From: Cymodocea nodosa
Lineage: Eukaryota; Streptophyta; Magnoliopsida; Alismatales; Cymodoceaceae
Direction: 5' to 3'
NCBI GenBank assembly: GCA_036874045.1
Contig: CM072346.1
Span: 14,298,001-14,362,000, forward strand
DNA: 64,000 nucleotides
Below are positions 35,489 through 45,672 of this stretch, one piece after another. The notes beneath the pieces were generated by a model. It had not been told where the DNA came from. It worked only from the letters and a program-made list of their open reading frames with translations, and searched no databases. Position numbers and translations under genes: made by a program. Every line of letters starts with the position of its first letter. The stretch's first letter is position 1.

Positions 35489-38400
35489 TCATTGCACGAA
35501 ATATCACTGAAATATACATAATTATTGAAATACATAATCATACATATTTCTGAATTATACACATTAGTGTTATTATGCTTTGTATTTTGAAGCCATCTCA
35601 AGAATATTTATACAATTCAATGTCATTTACAAAATAATAGAGATAAAAGTATACATAATCACTATTAAATATTTATAGAAATATATAATAGATACATAAA
35701 AATAAATTTATTTATTTCTACATTTATTGAGTTACCCGGGCACCCAAGGCTCCCTAGCTCACCACCAAGAAACCTTAGGCGCCTTAGTACGTATGACAGG
35801 TGTTGGAATTATGGGTTTCTGTTCCATTTTAGAAACTACAAATATCTTTCAAATGATAACTAAATTGAACATTGCAAAATTAGTGTGCAAAATCAAACGA
35901 TGGAGAATGTGTGCAAAAGAATACTACCATACCTAAATATTATAATCTGATCAGGTTTCCTTTTCTGAGAACTGGTATAGAAGTCGATCAGAAGCTCACT
36001 GTCATGTGTTGAGCACAAACGTCAGCATACTAAAACTTCAGTAACTGATGTAAAAAAATAGAAAAAGAAAAATATGTCAACAAGAAAGACAACACAAGAA
36101 GAATGAAAGTGAGAAAAAGTCAGCCAACCGAATTAAGCCATTATCATCCTTGTTATCATCTGTAGGCTTGAACAGAGAATCCATCATTTCAACTTTAGGG
36201 GATTGTGTCCGTACAGCTGCCCTATAACGAGATATTAAAGGCCAAGAGCGTGAACTGACAACCTATAAAGCAATGAAGAATGATCATATACTGCAAATGA
36301 CCAATGTCCATTATCGAAGAGTTAGACAATGTAACAGACAATTCAGTATCTTATATATTAAAAAAATAATAAGCATCAATTGATGTAGCAAAAAACCGTT
36401 ATTTTCCTTTATAAAGAACAATGAAAACTAAGAACTATGGAAATCTTACTGCAGCAATGGATGGTATATCGGATTGACCAGGAGATCCATGTGAAACATC
36501 CATACCCAATATAATTGTTGGAATCTGTGAAATCTTGGGGATGGATGGGGAATATTCCACAAACAACAAAGAATTCATCCCACCAAGCTGAAAAAAATGA
36601 AAGATCTATAAGACGTTAACTCAATAAGATGGCATAAAAAGGGATAACTTACATAGATATGATGACACTACCTTGGCATTAATCTTCAGGAGCACATTCG
36701 TCAAGTATTGATCATTAATTTTAGTTGGAGCTATGCACTGTGTAACAATGCCAAATTCAGAAAGATTTTTTCGCTTCCAAGGACCTTGAATGAATGTAAA
36801 GGGCCATTAGCACCAACAGAAAGTAGAATAGAAACGAAAGATGGTCCACAAATCAAACCATAGATGTCACAGTTCTTCCTCTCTGGTAAGATGCAGAGTA
36901 GGAAGTTTGGAATCCCAGGTAATCCTTCCTTTATCTGGTCAAACATGGCATCCACCCTAGAATTCGGTGTAGGGCCCCCCCTCCTCATTGAAGGGTTCTC
37001 CTCAAATACCGCAAAAGGCTCATCTACAGACTTTTAAAAAAATAAAACCCAAATTACATATTGAAGGAGCATGGTTGCCACCGAGGCATTTTAATGAACT
37101 GAGCACACCAAACCTTCCTTTTTTAATATATAATATATTTTTTTAAGGGAAGTGTTATATTATATTATGTCATATACTATAATACAATATAACATATTAT
37201 ATTCTAATATAATATATCTATATTATATTAATAATGGTTATATATTATATAATATATTATAAATTTATAATATAATACATGCCCCAAACCCTTTTCTTCT
37301 TCTAATTTTTCCCATACTAGCAGAAATGCTTGTGCCATGCGCAAGCTGTGAATAATTCCAGTTTTATGACTCATTTGTTAGGATGATGCTAGCATTTGAT
37401 GAAACTAATGTTTTAGCATTTGATAAAGTTATAAATGTCTATATAAAAGATGAAGTATATATGTATTTAAAATGACAAAAAAAATTGATAGAAGTAATAT
37501 GCGAAAAATGAAAGAAGAAAAGGATTTAAGGAGGTGAATGCATTTTACTGGGTAAATTTACTTGAAAAACTTATATGATTAATAATAATAATAAATAAAA
37601 GTAAAATACACAAGTTTAGAATAATAACAAAAGCAAAAGTAAAATCCACGAAAGGTAAAATTAGATTACAAAAGTAAAATAAGTTTATAAAGTAACAAGA
37701 AAAAAAAAAGAAAATAAGTGGAGGAAGATAATATAATATAATAAGGGTAAAAATGTAAATACACATAAGGAGGTGAATTCCACTTTACTGGGTAAATTTA
37801 CTTGAAAAACTTATATGATTAATGATAATAATAAATAAAAGTAAAATACACAAGTTTAGAATAATAACAAAAGCAAAATTAGAATCCACGAAAGGTAAAA
37901 TTAGATTACAAAAGTAAAATAAGTTTATAAAGTAACAAGAAAAAAAAAGAAAATAAGTGGAGGAAGATAATATAATATAATAAGGGTAAAAATGTAAATA
38001 CACATAAAGGTAAAATGGAAAACTGAAAGTGTGAAACAACTGAAACTTATACAATGTCAGATTAAACTTATACAATGTCAGATTAAACATTGATGCAAAT
38101 TTACAAGTTACTTTTTAAATTTATTACAAAATATTTCCTCAAGTTACTTCTACCAATTTCCCATATCACTCTAGCATACTTTTATTATAAAAGACAAAAT
38201 ATAATTCTACCTTTTTCAACTCCGTCAATGCCCTAAAAAACACTTTTCATCTTCCACTTTTGCCCATACTACTTGTCCAAATTATTATAACAATTTACTT
38301 GAGTTCCCTTAATGACTATTACAAATTACCTACGTTACTCTTACCAACTGTTCCATGTAACTTTTATTATATACCTTCAAAAATCAAAAATGTGTATTCT

Positions 38401-41400
38401 CTATTTTCTAGAAAGGCATTTATAAATTTAACATATGCTAAAGTATTTTTTTTCCAAATGCTAACCTTTGCCTTACAAATCGGTCATAATACATAATAAT
38501 TCAACTAATGAGTGTATTTGTGCAAGTATGTACATGTATGTATCCATATGGGTATATGTGTGCACGTGTGTTTTTGTGTATTATGTACAAGGCTAGCACC
38601 TTGATAATCTGGATGCAATAGGTAAATCATACGAAAATTGGCAATGCAAAATAAAAATGAATATGATCATACCACTCCTTTCATTTGACCACATCTTATA
38701 AGGTCATGCACAAGGCGGTGAACATCACATCGAGCAGAAAAATTCACAACAGCCCAGCGGTCAATAGTTTTAGGTTCAACTAGTTGCTGAAGGAAAGAAA
38801 GCATGTCACAATTATTGTAAATGCATGCATTAACAAGAACGTAGATAATAGTCAGTAAACAAACCCTGTTGTTGAAATTCCACCTTCCATTACGTGGGAA
38901 AAAGTCTTCATTTTTTCCAACTCTCAACTGGTTAACAGATATTAAAAGCCACAAAAAAATTAAATAAATCTATTGTGAAATAAAGAAAGGAGCCACACTA
39001 GTAGCCACAACCACAAATATAAAGTTATTTTTTCAGTCAATAAAAACATGTTAACTAATATGGTCAGACCAACAGTCACATCCTACATATTAGTTTCAAA
39101 AACAAATAGGTTGTCCCACTTGCATGAGAAGGAAATTGGCACGGGAGTACTTTGCACTATGAACAAACATTACTTAAACACCAAGCAGCACATGATAAGT
39201 TAGGGTACATTGGTTGCCTAGGCACCTAAGTGAGACATGGGGCACCTAACCACCAATAACAACTTAAGCATTTCTACATTAGTACTCATTGTTATACACA
39301 AACAATAATTAATATATTTATCATAGCATAAATGATGTAATAAATGGATTAAAATGACAATTTACCAAAAAAAGAAACCCTACAAATCATTTCATGGCCA
39401 TCTCCTTCCTCTTTCACCTTCAATAGTATCTTGTTGAGTGAAACCCTAAAACACATGGTGGCAGAAAAAGGAAAGGTGTCATCAAGATAGCCTGCTGGTG
39501 ACTTCCCTCACAACATGAGGAAGCATCAGAGAAGGCACTGAAATCAATGACTGTAGCACCAGAAGCTGCCGAAGATTGACAACATTGGCAGATACTGCTG
39601 TGCAAAGAAGCAACATGATGGATCTGGATAGAGAAGCAATGGAGGACAAAATGGTGGTAGAGGGTGTTGGTAAGCCTCAGTGCATCAAGGGAGCATCAAA
39701 CAAAGACAACTAACTACGAAAACAGGCCACAATAAAACTATAGTCATAAGGCCCCTCCACGTAGTGGAGAGGGTGGATAGAAAGATAGAGAGCACAGGAG
39801 GAGAAAATAGTGGAGAGAGAATATGGATCCGTATACAAATCCTTGAATACATTATTTATCTAACAATATTCATTCTAAACTCAATTTAACACCAAATTGT
39901 TGAAATGATACAGGAATATTTTAAAAATGATAAACACCGTACAATAAATTTAAGTATCAGATCAATTAAAAATACATGAATATACCCATTTTCAAAAACA
40001 ACTATAGATACATGAATAAAAATCTAAGGCTATGTTTGATTAAGATTATATATAAAGGCTCACACTATGAAAAATTAAGGTAATAGAGTACCTAAAATAT
40101 GATAGATCACATTGTATATCGTGAAATAGGAATTCTGAGGTTATCACTTTAAATTTCAAAATCCATTTCATAACTCCTTGCTGCACAGGAAATAGGATTT
40201 AAGGTTCAAGGATAGGATCTATGGTACACAAAAAATAACCAAGATCCTAAGAATTATAGCTAGAAACATTGCACAAAATTATAACTCGATTATGGATAGA
40301 ATTTGTAACTGTCCATGATCCTGTAATCCTACAATGGAGAGTCTCACAATCTAAGCCAGATCATGCGATACTTGGAATACAATTGATCTTCACAAAATCA
40401 CCTTCCTTTTTATATTTTTATTTAACATCATTCCCAACAATTTTGAGAGGGATAAGCTTCGTGAGAAAAATAACACTTTAACTAAAAAAAATTGCAAAAC
40501 TAAATTTATTTTATTCAGTTAAAATAATGTAAACATTGTCATATACCAACCTCTTAACCAAAAAGTATAAGACAACTAGAAACTATATTTCAACTATCTC
40601 ATCATTATACAAGCTACAATATTGATAAAAAGTTAGAAAAAATAAGAACTAGTAATAACTACGTATTGTAGAAAGGAAATTAAAATAACAAAATTACTTT
40701 GAATTGTTCATACATCAGTCTGTAGAACCGGTATAAATAAATCTTTTACCTCCAAACCACCATCATTGGAGATGAAATAAAATTTTCAGAACAGTTGCAC
40801 AAGAAAAACAGAATCACATATAACATGGGAAAACATATTTTTACAACAGATGAATGTTGAGAACAGGACATTTATATTTGCTTACTGGAGAATGTAGACA
40901 ACCAAAAAAGATGCACTTCTATTAGATGGCTTTGAACATTTTCACAGAAAGTTGTACAAAATCTTTGACATGAAGACTTGCAACAGTTAATAAGTGTGAC
41001 ACTAGATGAAAAATACGACAAGCATTGAAATAGTTGGATGCAAAAGGCAACAAACATGAGAGAATAACCTTGGGTGGTGGAAGCACACGACCTTCCACTG
41101 ATGTAAATTGGCTATTTATGGAAACCCTGCAAGCCCGCAACAGTGGATCAGCACCGTAGTTATTCATCCGTAAACCCTGGAACAAGACAGAAATAACTTA
41201 GGTAAATGTCATAGCACTCATGAAGTTGCAGATGTAAGGCAAAATATGCTATACATCATTTAAAACTTTCATTCTTTCTTGAGGTTTCTGTCTTGACTTC
41301 TCAACAAGTGATGATCTTTGGAAAGTTGACAATGATTTCGTGTATCTTTGCAAGGGAACAAGTGTGCAATGCTATAAATGAAAAAAAAAAACAATAAGTT

Positions 41401-43197
41401 AAATGAGGAAGCTGTAAAAGCATCTAAATTAGTGATCAAATTAACAAACATGGCAATCACTACCAACCTCAATGGGGAAGTAAGTAGGGCGCTTTGGCTT
41501 CCCAACATTAATGCAAGGTAGGTCCCCTGAATATTCAAGTTTTATACCTTTGACTTTCTCAAAGTAATCAGCAACTGATAATTCTTCTGTGAAAGTGGCA
41601 CCATCACCTTTGACCTCATTTCTTTGCTTCTGCTTCATAGCAAACCTGAATAGATGCATCCATGAAATAACAGGCATGTGCATAACACAACCATCAAAAA
41701 GAGTATGTTACTGGGCGTACAAAATATATGCTGAAAATATTACATTTGCTTGTTGCAAGGAAGGTCACTCAACCCAACTATTTTGAATTCAGAATTTGCA
41801 GATCGTGTTTTGATCCTTAAATTTTTCAAAGTCCTCTTTGCCTAACAAAAACGATGTAAAGGTAGTAGCATCATATGTGAATTACAACTAACAATACACA
41901 CAACAACCATACCTTACTCCAATCAAGGTCAAATGGAGTCCGAACGTTCTGATTTTGAATAAGAAAATCAACTACAGGACCTGGCCTCACAATCATAGTT
42001 GTTGAAACATCTGCAGCAGAAATGAACAATAATAAATATAACAATATTTGTTTGATATGTAAAAAAAAGATGCAGGACTCCAGAAGTAATAGGAAATGGC
42101 ATTTAAATCAACCGATGTTTAATGACAAGCCGCCTTGTGTTGTACGGAAGCTAGAATGTAGACCCCTACATCCAACCACACCACCACCAAGTTCAGTAAA
42201 GTTCCTAGGATCACCGTGGAAGAATGACTGGCGAACAAGCAGACAACCTCTGAGGACAGAAACCAATCATTACCATCCACATTCAAAAATGAAAACGAGA
42301 ATGCCTAGACAAAAATGAATCAGACATACTGTTTTGCAGCATTCTGTCGCAAGATGATATCAAGAACCCTAAAAGCTTCCTGCAAATTCTCACTTTCATG
42401 GCCTTTCAAAGCATCTGCAATAGATTGCATTGGAACTTTTGCAGCATAATTGAGTTCAACTTTGAATGTCTTAGATTGCATTTCACGCCTCAGTCTCTTG
42501 CGGTCACTTCCATCTGGACTATCTCTTCCACATGGGCTTCCATGACCATTACCATTGCTAGCAGACCTGCAAGAAAAAAGAAGAAAGCAGATGGTACAAA
42601 GTGCAAAATCCAACAGAGGCATACAATAACCAAGGAAAACGCAAAATACTTGTTGGTAGAAAGATCATCGAGCACAACAATAAATTCATTGTTGTTTTGG
42701 GGAAGACGTCCAACAGTGAATAAACTTTTCTCGCCGTCATATGCAAAGTCTTTTCCTCCCAGTTCAGAACCATAGGTTTGTTGCAGCTTGTCAATGATCT
42801 TTCTACCTACGCCCTTACCACCAACAGCTCTGTCGTCCTCATACTTCAAGACAACCTATCATCGAAAGGAACGTATACAAACATGAGCACGAGACACACC
42901 GCGAACAACGGCAACAAGTCAATAACCAAAATCCTAAAACTTGATGGTGCACATGCAATGGAGGAGAGGAAGAAAGAAGAAACAGGAACAGACACTATAA
43001 TGGTAAAAGTATCCGTCAACATTGCTGATTCCAACTTTAAAATGGTTGGACAAAAGAGCGATCATCTGGCCCTTCCTTCCAGACCCAGCCCTGGCCATAG
43101 GAACCCTCTTGGGCTTTGACCGAAGACGCTCAGGAACAACGTTTGGTGGAACAACTGGGGGAGGGAGTGGCAAGGCATCCTTTGGTGGAGCATCCAT
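33989..43197 (-). CDS. AGO4: ARGONAUTE protein, AGO4 clade (22 coding exons)
   Basis: Minus exons: 43197-42994, 42855-42650, 42566-42330, 42249-42113, 42010-41913, 41841-41753, 41645-41468, 41371-41255, 41176-41069, 38927-38865, 38786-38673, 37030-36859, 36784-36672, 36587-36450, 36262-36129, 35998-35933, 35026-34963, 34883-34772, 34681-34608, 34521-34427, 34344-34313 and 34161-33989. The frame closes at 907 residues. Domains: proline-rich N-terminus; Argonaute N; L1 from about 262; PAZ ([14 protein letters not shown]); MID ([13 protein letters not shown]); PIWI with DDH triad Asp642 (GMDVSHG), Asp726 (FRDGVSE) and His858 (YAHLAAAQ); C-terminal MFFC. AGO4-clade proteins bind 24-nt siRNAs and guide DNA methylation in the nucleus. 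All residues needed for slicing are present. An in-frame TAG sits just before the ATG, and TTTTTAG there suits a leader-intron acceptor. AGO6 or AGO16 remain possible. Confidence 0.95.
35447..35488. repeat. (CT)n(TA)n microsatellite in an ARGONAUTE intron
   Basis: About ten CT units run directly into about ten TA units inside the intron between coding exons 16 and 17. Confidence 0.9.
37120..37285. repeat. AT-only palindrome-rich stretch in ARGONAUTE intron 11
   Basis: About 165 bases made almost only of TATAATATA-type words that pair with each other on the same strand. It lies just upstream, in the gene's sense, of coding exon 12. Confidence 0.6.
37529..38008. repeat. Near-identical 240 bp tandem duplication in ARGONAUTE intron 11
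   Basis: Two adjacent copies, about 37529-37768 and 37769-38008, differ at only a handful of positions (for example GAATGCATT against GAATTCCACT near the start, and one A in a poly-A run). Both carry ACTGGGTAAATTTACTTG, a TAA/AAT run, GAAAGGTAAAATTAG, a poly-A/GA run and AAGTGGAGGAAG. The few differences mean the duplication is recent compared with the rest of the intron. Confidence 0.9.
38041..38083. repeat. Two-copy 21 bp tandem repeat
   Basis: AAACTTATACAATGTCAGATT occurs twice in direct succession inside ARGONAUTE intron 11, close to the 240 bp duplication; the first base of the first copy differs. Confidence 0.85.
38928..41068. other. ARGONAUTE intron 9, 2.1 kb
   Basis: The largest intron of the gene, between the exon ending GRVLPPPK and the exon starting [10 protein letters not shown]. 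It contains a GTTGCCTAGGCACCTAAG-like piece near 39209, similar to pieces near 35735 and 26485, which may be traces of a dispersed repeat. No coding exon is missing here, because the flanking exons join in frame and match the family. Confidence 0.7.
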
Positions 43198-44200
43198 CTA
43201 AAAATCTTCACAGTTCAACGTCAGAGAATACACACGTAAATACATCTTATTTGAAGGAGAATAACCCAAGTTCATCAGATTCACTGCCAAAAGTCATAAC
43301 AGCAACCCAATAACCACAAAACAGAGGAAGGAGGGCATAATGTCAAAGGGCATAAAACGAGTGCTCCATAATAATAAACGCAAGCAAAGGCATGGAAACA
43401 TACAATGCCAATACTACACAACGAAGAAAAAAACAACGGACACTAACATATAAATGCAAGCAACAGAGACGTACTTCAAAGTAAAAAAGGAAACAAAGAT
43501 TGCGGAAGAGTGTGCAAAACAAGTATAGAGCAAAATAGTGTATCTCTGCGTATATGCATTAAAAAAAAAAGAAGCTGAAATCATTGAAACAATAGAAGAA
43601 GAAACCAAAAATAATAACGGTACAAAGCAGCTCATGCCGTCGTCTATTACCATCATAAAAAGTAAGACTCTCCTCAAAAACGCGTAACAAAAACGCTACG
43701 AGAGAGAAAAAGAGATGAGCGGCAAGAAAAACTTCCTCAGAATCCCAAATAAACCTTCTGACGTTTTCAGACCAAAGGAAGTTGATGAAGAAGAGGCGAG
43801 GAACAGAAGTGCTGACAGAAAAAAAAGCACCACCAAAAAGGATGATCCCATCCCTCTTCTACTCTCATCCCCTAGCACATCTCGCCGGGGCCATCACCAA
43901 ACCAAAAGAAGAAAACGCGCACAGAAGAGTCACGAGGAGACATGCACGCCTACACACTCCCGGCATTGCCGAATCACAGGCTCCACGATCAAGAGGTCAA
44001 AAAGCACACACACACACAAGAGAACCGCAATCCGTCACGTCGACAGCACCACCGACAGCGGGAGCAAAGACAAACCCTAGAAATCGTACCGGCGAGGAGG
44101 ACGAGAACGGAAGTGAGAGGAGCAGTAGCAGCAGAGAAAGGAAGGACAGTTGCCGTTTTCGTGCGATCGTGCCGACGACGGGTGGGATTTATTATTTATT
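43198..44200 (-). promoter_or_regulatory. 5' leader of the ARGONAUTE gene, probably with an intron
   Basis: On the minus strand, a C/T-rich stretch at about 44160-44060 looks like a transcribed leader and contains GCCG|GTACGA, a plausible donor near 44090. A TTTTTAG acceptor lies immediately before the ATG at 43198-43204. That predicts a leader intron of about 0.9 kb. Frames that run through this stretch on either strand are not family members. Confidence 0.45.
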
Positions 44201-45610
44201 TCGAGAAGGCGAGGATGAGGGTAAATCCGTAAATAAGTGAGTATTTTAGTGGTAAAAAGAAACGACTCTTTGGAAAACGACCATCGACGAACGCGAATAT
44301 GTATTTTTTTTATAATAACCGTGTTTCTTTCCAGTCTTATCCCAACCTATATAATTAACGTGTGTTTTTTTAATTATTTTATTTTATTCGTACGTAAACA
44401 ATGATAGTGATTTGATATGAGGAAAAAAAAAAAGTTATGGTGGATATTGACTGGAAGTGTATGCTTCCATGACGTCATACCTTGCAATATAATATATGAG
44501 ATAAAGAGGAAAGAAATCGATAATCAATAATCATGATTGATCTTCAATCTATTCTACTATTATAATGGAAAAAGAGAGGAGAGAAAGTCAAAATGCGCAA
44601 TATATAAATAGTCTGCATTTCCAGTTAATTACTTTTGAATTAAATATGTATGTTTCGCTTATTTTCCTTGCTTTTATTTCTGCACAATATTCATTGATTA
44701 TTTTCCTTGCCTATTATTCTTCCACCAAATATTTTGCAAGATAAGAAATTTTACAAATGTATCACGTCATTTCGCAAAATTGCACTAACATTTTACAAAT
44801 CCATCGAAACAATTTGTGAACGAAGACTTTTTTTTTTTATGCACGCTTATAATTTTTTATTACCATAAGTATTCAAAATAATATGCTAAATTTGATTTTA
44901 GTATACTATTAATGTGATAGAAGTTTGTTTCTAATCTATTTATTTTCCTTTTTATGTATTTATAAAATGAAAAATGACCAACTACACAAATCAGTAATGG
45001 TTTTTATGATAATAACACTTGTGTCGAAGTTGAGAAAGTAAAAGAGATTTCTATGAAGCCAAATAACATCATGCGAAATCGAAAGTAAAAATAGAATAGT
45101 AAAAGAAATACATCAGAGATGAAAACAAACGATGGAAAGAAGTTAGCATAAAAAGGTAAAAAAGGTACATAAAAGATTTTGCAGAAACGATAGAAAGAGG
45201 TTTATATCAAAAAAATTAATTTCAATATAACACGTTTTTTTTTTTCTTTTTGTTTAGACTTAAAACCTACCGTTCAGATGAAAATTCTATAATTCAACTT
45301 GCACGTGCTCTTGCGGTCGCTTATGCGTGGACATCGTTGAATTCCTCTGTTTGAGCGAGCACCTTGTCAAATGCAAGCGTGAGAGAAGTATAAGAAGAAC
45401 AAAGATTCATGTATAAGAAGAAAATACAAATATTGGTGTGTTGTAAGAGTCATGCATACCTGAACATGTAAAAAAATAAAAAAAAAGGAACAAGAAGAAC
45501 CATCAGCATCGTTAATCACGTTAAAAAATTTCGTTTGGGCCGTTGGATTGACGTTCATGGACAATTGTAACATTTTCTCGAATGTGCCTGTAAATTTACA
45601 ACAGACTTTA
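44201..45610. promoter_or_regulatory. Divergent intergenic region between ARGONAUTE and UBA2-like genes
   Basis: About 1.4 kb separates two head-to-head genes, so both promoters must lie here. It is AT-rich with no other gene. The UBA2-like leader probably starts near 45590 (AATTTACAACAGACTTTATT, then GCCCAATCTTCC). Confidence 0.5.
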
Positions 45611-45672
45611 TTGTCTGCCCAATCTTCCACAAAACCCTAATTGGCCGATTTCCTCCTCCGCCCTTAACCGTC

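Noticed and set aside
43696..44240. Overlapping frames on both strands upstream of the ARGONAUTE start
   Set aside because: No family features; they lie in the probable leader and leader intron of the ARGONAUTE gene.
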